NCBI GenBank assembly: GCA_009760855.2
Contig: WPIO01000039.1
Coordinates: 561,501 to 625,500, forward strand
From: Cristatella mucedo
Lineage: Eukaryota > Bryozoa > Phylactolaemata > Cristatellidae
DNA: 64,000 nt
Direction of reading: 5' to 3'
In this document: in pieces, positions 55,255-64,000 of the stretch
Position numbering within the stretch: position 1 is the first letter of the stretch
How the letters are laid out: each line of letters starts with the position of its first letter
The notes under the pieces: model-generated
The model's input: the letters and a program-made list of their open reading frames with translations, nothing else
Databases searched by the model: none
Told to the model about the DNA's origin: nothing
Made by a program: the position numbers and the translations under genes

Positions 55255-55435
55255 GGAAAGCATGCTGATTTAACAGCCACTTTTGTATAGCGACAGAAGA
55301 GCCTTTACGGCTATCGCCGCCGCTTACAGCGGCAATAAAGGATCGCCCGCCGCGCAGGATTCGGATCCGCGACCTCGAGACCGAGGTCGCGAAAAGCAAC
55401 CGCCTTACCTAGTGTGCCATCGCGGCCCACCGAAA
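55255..55435 (-). mobile_element. SINE family A (tRNA-derived)
   Basis: On plus it reads GCTGATTTAACAGCCACTTTTGTATAGCGACAGAAGAGCC ... GCGCAGGATTCGGATCCGCGACC ... CCTTACCTAGTGTGCCATCG, the full reverse complement of the family. Well preserved. Confidence 0.9.
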
Positions 55436-56454
55436 TCTCGCCAATGCGTTCCGTTTTGCTGTAGCCACGATCGCGCCCGCGCTAGATGAGGTTTCATCAG
55501 CTTCGCTTTGCTTTCCGACTGCTCCCCTGAAACGTCAAAGAGCGCATTCGCGTGAGCATTTACGCCTGCCCGGCGAGAGCGAACCTGAGATTCCGTCTGC
55601 GTACTACGTCGGCTCCGTCGCCTAGTATGGAGCATGGATTTGTGCGGTTTGACCGGTCGCAGCTCGAAGCTCCTCGAAGCTTCACGCTTCGCTCGCTCGC
55701 GCACCCGTCGCAGCTCTATGCGTGCAGTCTTGCCGCGATGCCACCGTAGGCGGCGATGTTCGCTGCGATGATGGCAGCGCGGCGCCTTGTTAGAGCCAGG
55801 CTCCTCGATGTGTCTCGGCGATGAAACACTAAGCAGCTAGCCGTTGGCGCTGAGATATTGAGCGTACAACTTCCAACCCCTTGGACACTCCTCCTTTAAG
55901 CACGATTGCTCCCGTATTGCTAGATTTAAAGTTTACGGTTCCACTCAATTTTTTCCCCAGGCAGTCGCATTTCTTCGCGAGTTGCGAGAGATCGCGTTCA
56001 CAAAGTGCTCCGTCAGTTGACAGCGAAAGCTTTTCCTGAGAGCGCCGCAAAGCTGCCCTAGCTGTCCGTGCGCCAGTCGTGCGAATTACTACAGCGCTCG
56101 CGCGCCGGCGCCGCCTAAATGCCATGTTAGCCATTCCGCAGCTCGTCGCCCTCCGCCGCACTCCGGAATACGGCCGCGGCGGCGGCCGCCGCCGCCGCCG
56201 AGCTTCGCTTCGCGTCATGGACAATCTGATTGGCGAAAGCGGCGCGGCTCGGTCCCACAATGCATTTGGCTGCTCGGCGGTTGGCGAATCGGGAATGATG
56301 AGAGCATCCAGGGGCTAAACTTATCTTGGGCGGCGGCGGCGGCAGCGGCATCGGTTCTTAGATTCGTTTCCCGGGCGGAGCAGAGAGCAGACTTCTGCTA
56401 CCAACGCGTCGAGTCGGCCAGTTCGCGCGTTCAGTCCCTCCTCGCGTTCTCACC
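55436..56454 (+). promoter_or_regulatory. CpG island, probable promoter of IAP gene 2
   Basis: CpG-dense DNA with GCC/GGC runs (56170-56200, 56330-56345), a reversed CCAAT box (GATTGGC at 56228) and TCAGTCC near 56431, just before the ATG at 56455. The placement upstream of the IAP gene 2 exons supports a promoter. No TATA box is seen here, though a TATATTATATATTATATATC run lies further on at 56748-56769, inside the proposed first intron. Confidence 0.5.
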
Positions 56455-56489
56455 ATGAGGAGAGCGGCGACGACGACGGCGACGGCGTG
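56455..56489 (+). CDS. IAP gene 2, tentative exon 1
   Basis: ATG in a good context (CACCATGA) followed by M-R-R-A-A-T-T-T-A-T-A, leaving at GGCGTG|GTGCGT in phase 2, which suits the phase-2 acceptor of the next exon. The donor is only moderate and the peptide is low-complexity, so other starts remain possible, for example ATG 57086 within the BIR1 exon. Confidence 0.3.
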
Positions 56490-59400
56490 GTGCGTACGCA
56501 GGCGACTGCGCTCGCCCGACCGCCCGCCCGCCCGCCCGACCGCCCGCCCGCCCGCCCGCCCGTCCCGGCGGCTCGGCGCGCGCCGTCGGAGCGCCGAGGG
56601 GGAGGGACCGCGGCGGAGGACGCTGCGTACGTGCTACTCAGCGTTCCGTCGCTGGCCGCGGCCGCTCGCCGGGCAGCCAGCGAGCAGGCGCGCTGCTGCC
56701 AGGCGAGCGGCTGCGCTTCTCCGGGCGCTCTAGTGGCGGGCGGGCCGCTATATTATATATTATATATCTATTGGCGGGCGGGCCGCTCGAGAGTGGCAGC
56801 TGCCAGTAGCCAATAGAGCCGCAGCCGCAGCAGCTGGCGCCGCGGTTCTGCGACCGGCAGACGCGGGGCGACGGTGCGGCGAGCGAGAGCGCGCGGAAGC
56901 GGCGGCGGCGGCAGCGGCGAGATTCGTCGGCGTCGAATGCGTTGCGAGTCGTCGGTGTCGGCGTGCGGATCGCACTTCGCGGCCGCGGCCGAGAAGAGAC
57001 CGCGTCTACTTTCCTCTTCCCCCCCCCTTCCAGCACCGATACGTCGGAGTTTGTCCAGCTGCCGCGGGAGACCATTTTCCAGCTCATGAGATTCGAAGAG
57101 CACAGACGAGCGTCCTTCAACAGATGGCCCGTGGCTGAGACTTCGACTAGCGAAATGGCGGCCGCCGGCCTTTTCTACTGCGGTGAGCGCCGACCGCGCA
57201 TTCGTACCGCAGATAGCTGCGTTGCTCGCACTTGGCGACCAGAGGTGGGGGCGGCGGTGGGGGCGGCCGGGGTGGGGGGTGGGGCGGGGGAGCAACGCGA
57301 CTCGCGGCTCGCAGGAAGCGAGCCGCGAACTTGCTAACGGGGCCGCCTTTTAGGCGTCGCGGATATTGACGACTGTGTGAGTTTCGAACATGCTCCAAAA
57401 AGAGACGCTAGATTGATTATAAGCAACGTCGCCTTAGCACACTCCTCAACGCTTGTACATATAAGGCGCTAATTTCGCCACCGTCGGGCTTTCGCTGGTA
57501 CGCCTGCTTTATAATAAGGATAAAATAATAATAGCAATAGTAATAAAATAGTGGTCTTTTGTAGAGCACACGAAAGAAGCAAATTACTATCCATGCTCTT
57601 TGCAACTCGTGCAAACAGGGAATAGCCTAGATTTAAGGACGAGCAGCGTGCATTTGCTCGTTACTTTCACTTTCTTTTTTTGTCGTTGCACTATTACTAC
57701 ACGTTCCTTATGTTCTGAAAGGCCGATGAATAAGGACCACGATCTCAATTCGATAAGACTTGCCATCGTCGTACTAATGCTCCCCGCTTGGGTTTTCCTC
57801 CCCCTCCACCAAGTGTCCGCGAGTAGCTCTACGAGTAGCCTTAGGTTTACGCGCCGCTTCCTATCTCGTTCTTTTCGCTCCAACGCGTTCTTTGCTTAGA
57901 TCTTTTAGATGTCCGACCACGCCTCAGGATGTCCGCCCACACCTCAGGATGACAAGTCCGTTAGTCGAGTGCCTTGTCGGATGACCCAGAAATGTCGCTC
58001 TCGTCACAGGTCAAGGAGACATCGCGACCTGCGCATTCTGTCGAGAGCAGTTCTCCGGCTGGCGGCCGCGCGAGAGGCCGCTAGTGAGACACCGACAGTT
58101 CTCGCCCAACTGTCCGTACGTCAGAGGAAAAGAATGCGGCAACTTTCCTAGATCGAAAACCGTCAGGCCGCCGCCTCAAACCGACATCGGCCTTACAAAA
58201 TCAGGTACGAAACCAGCTGCTACCAGGCGCCACCGGCTCTGCCGAGAGCTAGAGAGCTGAGAGGTAAAGAGCTGAGAGCTACGAGCTAGCGGACACGAGC
58301 GGGGACGGGTGGCGGGGTGGGCGGCGGCGGCGGCCGCTGCGGCGGCGGCGGCGGGGAGAGAGGAAAGGAAAATCAAGAGGAATGATCGTGCGGCGCGATG
58401 GCCGCAGCGGAAACTCGGCGAGAAATCTGCGAGAGCCAATCGGCGTTCTCTCTGGGCGGCGGCGCCGCCGAGCCTCCGTCGCGCCATCGGCAAGAGCCGG
58501 CGGCTCGACACTTTGGCTCGGGAGAGTGAGAACGCTGCGTCGCCGAGAGACGCGCGCGCGCGCGCGCGCCGTGCTCGGCGGCTCCGCCGTAGCGCGTCTT
58601 GGCGCTGCTCAATGCGACGAGCGCGTGGGTGTCAGTCAGAAGAACTCGGAGCGACTCCGCCGCGTCGGTCTGGCCCAGTGGTCAAGGTGCTCGCTGCGGG
58701 GGCCAAGGTCTGGCCGAGGTCGTGCGCTCGAGCCCCGAGGCATATGTGAAACACCCGATCAAAGATTAAGTTCTCTTAGGGCGCTATACAAATTAATTAT
58801 ATATAATAATTATATGTAACGCTCAGCTCAAGCCGCTCCCCGGCGCGCGCTACGCCGACCAGTACAAGGCGCTAAAGCTATCAGTTTCGCACCGACCTCA
58901 AAAGTAATCAGCCCAGGCTCCTACCGCGAAAAAATGAGTCGACGCGCTGTCCGGTACCGTATTCGTTAGTTCGAGAAGGCCAATCTTCCACGGCGGTGGC
59001 GGTAAAGAAAAAATTCACCTAGCGATTCCTTCCGATCCCCTCTTACAAGATTCTAAACTAGATCCCTTAACGCTCGGTTTCTAATCGCATAATCGAAGCT
59101 GATCAACGCCACGATTTAAGGCAGCAGCCGTAATCTGACCGATTAAAACGACGACGTGCCGGTGCAATTTCCCATGGCAAGGGAGCCAGTGTCACAGCAC
59201 TGCACCGATGCGGCGTGCTACGAATCTTGCGCAAGGCCACCAATGGAACTGATTACCTTAGCGACGGGTTAATATTTAATAGTAATAATCTGACAACCTA
59301 ATAGATAACGTCGCAGTGCTCAGCCGAGTGTTTTTGAGTGAACGCAAGCTTCATGAAGACCGGTGGGATAGCGATCGTTTTAAAGCTCAGTCAGTTCTTG

Positions 59401-62400
59401 TGCCAGTCATGTATGTCACGTTGGCTCGCGCCTCACGCTTCTGCAGCCTGAGAAGCTGAGCTGAAGCCAAACTGGAGTTGTCCCAGGGAATTTGTGCTGG
59501 TCATTGAACCCAAGCTAATCGGGTTACCACCTTCGCTTCCGTCTCACGTGCGCAAGATTAAAAACTAAATACCCGCCTTTCGGTCATGGCTCGTACAAGT
59601 TTAGAATGTCGCTGGCGTTGATACAATATTGCGAGTGCCGATTCTGCGGCCCAGGAACTGACGCGGGCCGCTAGTTGGCGCAGGAAGCCGCCGGCCTCAT
59701 CGCGGCGCCTCTTACACTCGCGAGAGCGCCCGCGCTAGCGGTTCTCGACGTTTTATCGTCGGATCGTTTAATCGCCGTTCGCCCCTCGCCGCCAAGGCAC
59801 CGTCACGCGGTATCCCGCCAACTACCTCTCTCTGACCGGCTTGGAGCGGAAGCAGCTCTTCAAGGCGGAAGAGCACCGGCTGCAATCGTTCAAGTACTGG
59901 CGCAGTAGCGACGCGAGACCGGCGGAGCTCGCCGCCGCGGGGTTCTACTATACAGGTACGCGCGCAGCCGGCGTAGCGATCGCCGCGAGGCGCGCCGGCC
60001 CATGAACGGCGCCGCCATCGACGCATTCGATCCGCCGGCGACGCGCTAGAGCGACGAGTTCGCGCGAGCGCTAGCGCGTGCACTCGTCGTGCTGTCGCTC
60101 GCCCTTGGCAGGTGTCGCCGACGAAGCCAAGTGCGCATTCTGCGACGGCACCGTCGCGGGATGGTCAGATCGAGATCAGCCCATGGCCGTGCACGCACTC
60201 AAGTTCCCCGCCTGCGATTTCGTCCTGCAGCGAGACGTCGGCAACGTCCCGCTGAGCTGGAATGATTATCGAAGTGCCCTCGGGACGGCGGCCGCTGCGC
60301 CGGCGGCGGCGCCGTACGACGATCCGCCGCCTCTGCCGTATGTAGTCGGTAAGCCCGGTCTCCGCCGGCGGCAGCCTTTTCGTCGAGTTCGGTTAAGCAT
60401 AAACCGTCATTGACGCCAGCGCCCTCGTCGCTATTCGCCGCTCGCCTTCTGCCGCCTCGTCGCCGGCTCACTGGGCGTCCGAAATCTGCCGTCGTCGGCT
60501 GCTGCAGCAGCGGTGCGGGGGGTGGGGGGAGGGGCGCGCGCGGCCGGGTCCTCGCATTGGGCCCGGTCCGCAGACGGCTGGCGAGCCGAGCTGTTCGGTT
60601 CGCTGTTCGGAGTTCGGCCGTCTGCCGCGCGGCGTCTCTTAGCTGTGAGCTGCGAAAGCAAAGCTAGCGTTGAGCAAGCTAGCCTGCGGCGGCGGCGGCG
60701 GCGGCGGAGCGCCGAGTCGCGTCGCGTCGCGAACCTTGTTTTCCTTCGATTTCCGCACAGTGGTGGCTCAGCAGGAGCAGCAGGAGCAGCAGGAGCCGGA
60801 GGTCGGCCATCGCGGGCCGTCCTTTCTGAAACCGGAAGCGCTCTCGGCTGCACGGTCTGGCGAGCTGGAGGCGCAGCCGCCAGCGCTGCGAGTTGCGTCT
60901 CTGCGAGACCAACGGCACTACGGAAGCCCGTCTGGACATCAGCGACAGCTGGCGCCGGAAGTCAGATCGGGCGGCGAGCTGACGGCCGCCGGCGAAGCTC
61001 AGGGCGCCGACGCCGCCGCTCGCGTCGCGTCTCAGCGAGATTATCGGGACCCTCGCGGTCATCAATCGGGAATGCTGCCGCCGCCCGTTGGCGGCCGATC
61101 GGCGGACGAGCAGGTGGCGGCCGCCGAAGGCCACGGTAGTCGCCAGTCGGGCCGCCTGCAAGTGGAGCCGCCCGGAACGGCAACCGACAACGTCACTGCC
61201 GCTCAATCGGGCGAACTGGGTGCTGGAGTCGTCGCCTCGCAAGCCGCCTACCGCCGCGACCCGTCCGTGCAGCAAGCCGCCGTGTCGCCAGCGGTTGTTG
61301 GTTGGACCGGCGAGAACTCGACACCCGGCGGAGGCTACCGCGAGCTTTCGGCTCACCTACGGCAACCATCAGCCGCGGCAGCGGCGGCGTTCGAGGCGGT
61401 GCAATCGGAAGGGCTAGCGGCTGCGCGCCTGTCTTCTCAGCGCGACTACCGAGAGCCTTCCGGTCGCCGTTTGGAAGCGCTGCCGACGCCGCCGCCGTAC
61501 GGCAGGTCTGGGCAGCAGATCGCCGCCGACGGCGCGTATCGCGAGCCGTCAGCTCACGTGCCTGCGCCGCCGCAAGCTTCAGCCGCCACCGCTCGTTCGG
61601 GCGACGCGCTGAACGGGCTGAACGTGGCTTCTCAGCGCGACTACCGCGAACTCTACGGTCAGCCGCCGCCCGCGCCGTCGGTGCAGCCGAGCGCCGGTCG
61701 CTCGGCGGAGCGGATGACAGTGGACGACGGGGGCGGCCACTGGCGAGAGCCGTCCGCAAACCAGCAGGAGGGCGCTGCTACGCAGCCTCCGGCGGCGAGG
61801 TCGGGCGGCGAGCTGCAGATGGCGACGTCTCGGGTCGCCTCTCAACGAAGCCACCTCGAGCCGCCAGGTCATCCGCCGCCGGCTTCTCGTCGGTCGGACG
61901 AGCCGTTGGCGGCGCTGGATGCCGGTGGCGGCGGCGGAGGCGGATACCGCGAGCCGTCCAACTACGGGCAACCGCCGGGTGCCGGATCGCTGGGCACGCT
62001 GGCGGCAGCGGGCGGCGTCGCCTCGGGCGTTGGCTACTACCGCGAGGCCTCCGGCACTCAGGCGAGGCTGACCGGTAGATCCGGCGAGCGAATGGCGACC
62101 GCCACGGCAGCAGACGCGGCTGGACGCTCTGGAGAGCTGGTGGCGCCGCAGGCTAGCGCGTATGGTGGTGGCGGCGGCTATCGCGAGCCGTCGTCGTCGG
62201 CGCAGCGGCCAGCGGCGGCGCCGTCGTATGGCGCTCCGTCCAGAGAGCGAGCGATGGCGGCGCAGCCGTCGGACCAGCAGCGCGGCGCACGGCCGGCGTC
62301 AGCTCGATTTAGCGAAATGCAGAGGCAGCAGCTGCTGCAGCAGCAGCAGCAGCCCGGCGCTGTCTACAACGGACACTTCGCGGACCCAGCGGACCCGCCG

Positions 62401-64000
62401 GGCCTGACGCCTGACGAGGAAGCGTATCTGGCTCGAATGAAAGACGAGGCGAATCGCCTGGCGAGTTTCAACAACTGGCCATATCCAGAAATCATCGGCG
62501 CTCAAGAGCTGGCCGCAGCCGGCTTCTACTACGCCGGTAACTGGCGCTCGGCGGCTGCTTCGCTTTTCCGGCGACGTGGCTGCGCACCGCCGCCGCCGCC
62601 GCCGGCCGGCGAGCGTGCACCTTGCAGTGCCGCGAGGGGGAACTAGCGCCACCTAGCGAGGTGGCAGCGACTGCAACAGCGGCAGACGCCGGGTACGGAT
62701 TCGTTGGCCCAAACTGACAGCGATGCGCGCCGCGATAATTCGCGTAGCGAACGTGCGTGCGTTGCACGAGGCCAACGTCCGACCTACGCCGGCTGCTTTC
62801 ACTTAATTGACGTCCGCTTCCTCGATGATGGGCCCGCTGTGGCGCGTTTCTGCCCACTCCCCCCCCCCCCGCTGTCGTTAGTCGCCTGCGGCGCCACCGA
62901 CTGGCACTTCGCACGATGTTTGATCCTGCAAATCGATGTAGACATTGCACATTGCGCGTAAATCGCTGGCTAAAAGGTAGCAAAACACGGTCTGGGGCAA
63001 TTGATCCAGCGGCCTCGTTTTCGTAGCGGTTCGAGAGGCTTGACGAGCTCGCTCGAAGCTCGTTATTAATGGATAGCCGCCTGCCTCAAGACTCCAAGCA
63101 GCCCTTCAACCGCGTCGTGAAGTGGCTCAAGCCTCTTTCCTCAAGTCGCCTCAACGGATAATTTCCTCGAGCTTCACCATACGTATCCTACATTGGGCTC
63201 CACCGTATGTATAATTCGTCGGGCCTCGCCGTACGCTTAATTTCCCCAAGCCTCACAGGAAGTATCATTTCCTCAAGCCTCACGGGATGTGTCATTTCCT
63301 CAAGCCTCACCGGATGTATAATTTCCTCAAGCCTCACCGGATGTATTATTCCTCAAGCCTCAACGTTAAGCCAAGTAGCGACTCGCTCGATCTCGAGTTG
63401 TTAGCAGTAGAATTTGGAGCTCTCCGACCGCGAGACAGGGCAGACTTCAATTTGATTGAGCCTGTGCAATTGCTTCTTGCCGTTCGGCCATTTGCAAATC
63501 GTTTTAGATTTGAACTAACGCGAAGAATGGCGCGCAATTGCCATTATTTAGCAGTTCTCTTCCCTGTGGCCCCCTCCTCATCCTCTTCGTCGCCATCTTA
63601 GCCCTCGTTCCGTTCCATCCGCTTACGCCGCTTACACCGCTCTCGTCCTTTCGGTACTGCATCATTCTCTTCCTCCTCCTCTTCCTCCTCTTCCTCTTGC
63701 TAATCATCGTCCTCCTCTCAGTCTCTGCCTACAGTGCTCCGGGAAAAGACTCGGATGAGACACATATGCGCTCTCCGTAAAAAAGGCCAATCACTGCTAT
63801 TTCGTCGTAGGAGAGGCCGACTACGCGAGCTGTCCCTATTGCGACGTAACGCTGGCCGGCTGGGAGCCCGGCGACGACGCGCTCTCCATGCACATCAAGT
63901 ACAAGCCGGAGTGCACGTTTCTCGACACTCTACCGCTCACCCGTGCGCTCGCTGGCGCGGCCACGATGGGATCGCAAAGCGACGCCGCCCACAGTCCCGC
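56455..64000 (+). CDS. IAP gene 2: multi-BIR protein with a long repeat linker (3' end outside window)
   Basis: Proposed exons: 56455-56489 (tentative), 57034-57182, 58010-58204, 59797-59955, 60112-60348, 60761-62536, 63811 onward. From 57182 on, every junction is phase 1 and in frame. The visible protein, about 913 residues, has BIR1, a short linker, BIR2, a Gln-rich start and about 550 residues of Ala/Gly/Pro/Ser/Arg repeats, and BIR3, which runs toward the window end. All three BIRs have C-x2-C-x16-H-x6-C. BIR proteins bind caspases or other partners. A UBA/RING end like that of gene 1 may follow but cannot be seen. The linker is far longer than any linker I know in cIAP/XIAP-type proteins. 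That the exons form one gene is inferred from phase, frame and order; two adjacent genes is the main alternative. Confidence 0.75.
57034..57182 (+). CDS. IAP gene 2, exon encoding the N-terminal half of BIR1
   Basis: Acceptor CTTCCCCCCCCCTTCCAG. Gives T-D-T-S-E-F-V-Q-L-P, then E-H-R-R-A-S-F-N-R-W-P and S-E-M-A-A-A-G-L-F-Y-C-G at GTGAGC (phase 1). A clear BIR start; it enters in phase 2, unlike its relatives. Confidence 0.88.
58010..58204 (+). CDS. IAP gene 2, exon encoding the zinc half of BIR1
   Basis: 195 nt, phase 1-1. G-Q-G-D-I-A-T-C-A-F-C opens it, with Trp at +7 after the second Cys, H-R-Q-F-S-P-N-C closing the zinc site, and G-K-E-C-G-N-F-P after it, the G-N-x-P ending of first BIRs. 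The E-D-P/D-D-P turn is R-E-R-P. It continues with a short polar linker to CAG|GTACGA. Confidence 0.93.
58664..58815 (+). mobile_element. SINE family B in an intron of IAP gene 2
   Basis: GTCTGGCCCAGTGGTCAAGG (A-box side), GAGGTCGTGCGCTCGAGCCC (B-box), then ATGTGAAACACCCGATCAAAG...TTAGGGCGCTATACAAATTAATTAT. The tRNA-like head joins directly to the LINE-type tail, as at 21447-21592. Confidence 0.88.
58816..59796 (+). other. IAP gene 2, intron between BIR1 and BIR2 exons
   Basis: No further exon recognised. CpG content falls from 58.8 to 59.6 kb and rises again before the BIR2 exon. Confidence 0.5.
59797..59955 (+). CDS. IAP gene 2, exon encoding the N-terminal half of BIR2
   Basis: 159 nt, phase 1-1; an in-frame TAA lies about 30 bases before the acceptor, so the exon cannot extend upstream. 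Gives T-V-T-R-Y-P-A-N-Y-L-S-L, later E-E-H-R-L-Q-S-F-K-Y-W, and E-L-A-A-A-G-F-Y-Y-T-G at GTACGC. The acceptor GCCGCCAAG lacks a strong pyrimidine tract, so the exact start is the weakest point. Confidence 0.85.
60112..60348 (+). CDS. IAP gene 2, exon encoding the zinc half of BIR2
   Basis: 237 nt, phase 1-1. G-V-A-D-E-A-K-C-A-F-C-D-G-T-V-A-G-W, then H-A-L-K-F-P-A-C-D-F: complete BIR zinc ligands with Trp at +7. It continues V-L-Q-R-D-V-G-N-V-P-L, the G-N-x-P helix, then an Ala/Pro linker ending L-P-Y-V-V at GTCG|GTAAGC. Confidence 0.94.
60761..62536 (+). CDS. IAP gene 2, giant linker exon with tandem peptide repeats and the N-terminal half of BIR3
   Basis: 1776 nt without a stop, phase 1-1; acceptor TTCCGCACAG. 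It opens V-V-A-Q-Q-E-Q-Q-E-Q-Q-E and is then built from alternating degenerate motifs: about 12 of the type [HDAG]-Y-R-E-P-S-[GA] (for example near 61030, 61433, 61534, 61630, 61740, 61941, 62177) and about 15 of the type R-S-G-E (for example near 60855, 60966, 61504, 61800, 62074, 62125), often with V-A-S-Q-R-D before Y-R-E-P-S. A poly-Gln run (CAG repeats, 62328-62355) precedes an acidic stretch and a standard BIR start: R-L-A-S-F-N-N-W-P ... E-L-A-A-A-G-F-Y-Y-A-G at GTAACT. The linker is predicted to be disordered by composition. Its function is unknown. Confidence 0.88.
62537..63810 (+). other. IAP gene 2, intron 6, with a minisatellite
   Basis: No exon recognised. Contains the 27-bp minisatellite at about 63120-63365 and a pyrimidine-rich stretch (CTTCCTCCTCCTC, 63668-63715). 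Ends at ATTTCGTCGTAG. Confidence 0.6.
63120..63365. repeat. Minisatellite, 26-27 bp unit
   Basis: CCTCAAGCCTCACCGGATGT-TAATTT units, with clean copies starting at 63271, 63298, 63325 and 63351 and progressively diverged ones to the left. Confidence 0.9.
63811..64000 (+). CDS. IAP gene 2, exon encoding the zinc half of BIR3 (cut by window end)
   Basis: E-A-D-Y-A-S-C-P-Y-C-D-V-T-L-A-G-W, G-D-D-A-L-S-M-H-I-K-Y-K-P-E-C: complete zinc ligands (C-x2-C-x16-H-x6-C) with Trp at +7. It continues T-F-L-D-T-L-P-L-T and an Ala/Ser stretch to the window edge without a stop. Confidence 0.93.

Noticed and set aside
57350-57480. Alternative BIR1 second half starting at TTTTAG before GCGTCGCGG (57353)
   Set aside because: The frame G-V-A-D-I-D-D-C-V-S lacks C-x2-C and soon stops. 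The exon at 58010 gives a complete zinc site.
60513-61139. 208-codon plus-strand frame overlapping intron 5 and the giant exon in another frame
   Set aside because: Arg/Ala-rich composition typical of alternate frames in CpG-rich DNA; it has no splice-consistent partner.
60679-61356. 225-codon minus-strand frame opposite the giant IAP gene 2 exon
   Set aside because: It is a shadow of the GC-rich repeat-coding exon. No domain, and the plus-strand frame alone connects in phase to BIR exons on both sides.

Overview
The window is animal nuclear DNA, almost certainly from an invertebrate. It has spliced genes with GT-AG introns, CpG-rich gene starts, long microsatellites, and many truncated non-LTR retrotransposons (LINEs) and tRNA-derived SINEs. 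I cannot name the species or the phylum. An inhibitor-of-apoptosis (IAP, BIRC-like) cluster embedded in LINE/SINE-rich DNA would suit a marine lophotrochozoan or an invertebrate deuterostome, but that is a guess.

The recognisable host genes are all IAP-like (BIR-domain) loci. (1) At the left edge, on the minus strand, two exons (2365-2189, then 1774-1670) encode the C-terminal half of one BIR and the N-terminal half of the next. The first of these has lost the tryptophan and the last zinc cysteine expected of a BIR. (2) From 31579 to 49475 on the plus strand is an apparently complete gene of eight exons: acidic/Gly-rich leader, BIR1, BIR2, UBA-like region, C-terminal RING (about 446 aa). (3) From about 56455 to beyond the right edge, plus strand, is a second IAP-like gene with BIR1, BIR2, a 1776-nt exon carrying about 550 residues of degenerate repeats built on Y-R-E-P-S and R-S-G-E motifs, then BIR3. 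Its 3' end lies outside the window. In all three loci the BIR is split by a phase-1 intron at the same place, just after the F-Y-x-x-G motif, so most BIR exons are symmetric 1-1 modules.

The rest is repeat-rich. One LINE family (CR1/L2-like: a YADD motif in one decayed copy, and a conserved C-terminal tail of the ORF) occurs in about 20 copies on both strands. Most are 5'-truncated and end in a short inverted repeat followed by (ATT)n. A tRNA-derived SINE family (called B here) shares that 3' end. A second tRNA-derived SINE family (A) has at least seven copies. Two foldback elements with long inverted repeats lie at 5.06-5.58 kb (with a SINE A inside) and 34.12-35.01 kb (with a LINE tail inside).

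Layout: 0-2.4 kb, minus-strand BIR exons; 2.4-31.3 kb, retroelements and unassigned sequence, with CpG-rich patches near 13.6-14.1 and 16.3-17.1 kb; 31.6-49.5 kb, IAP gene 1 with LINE-filled introns; 49.5-55.4 kb, SINE-rich intergenic DNA; 55.4-64 kb, CpG island and IAP gene 2. No CRISPR arrays, rRNA genes or functional-looking tRNA genes were seen.
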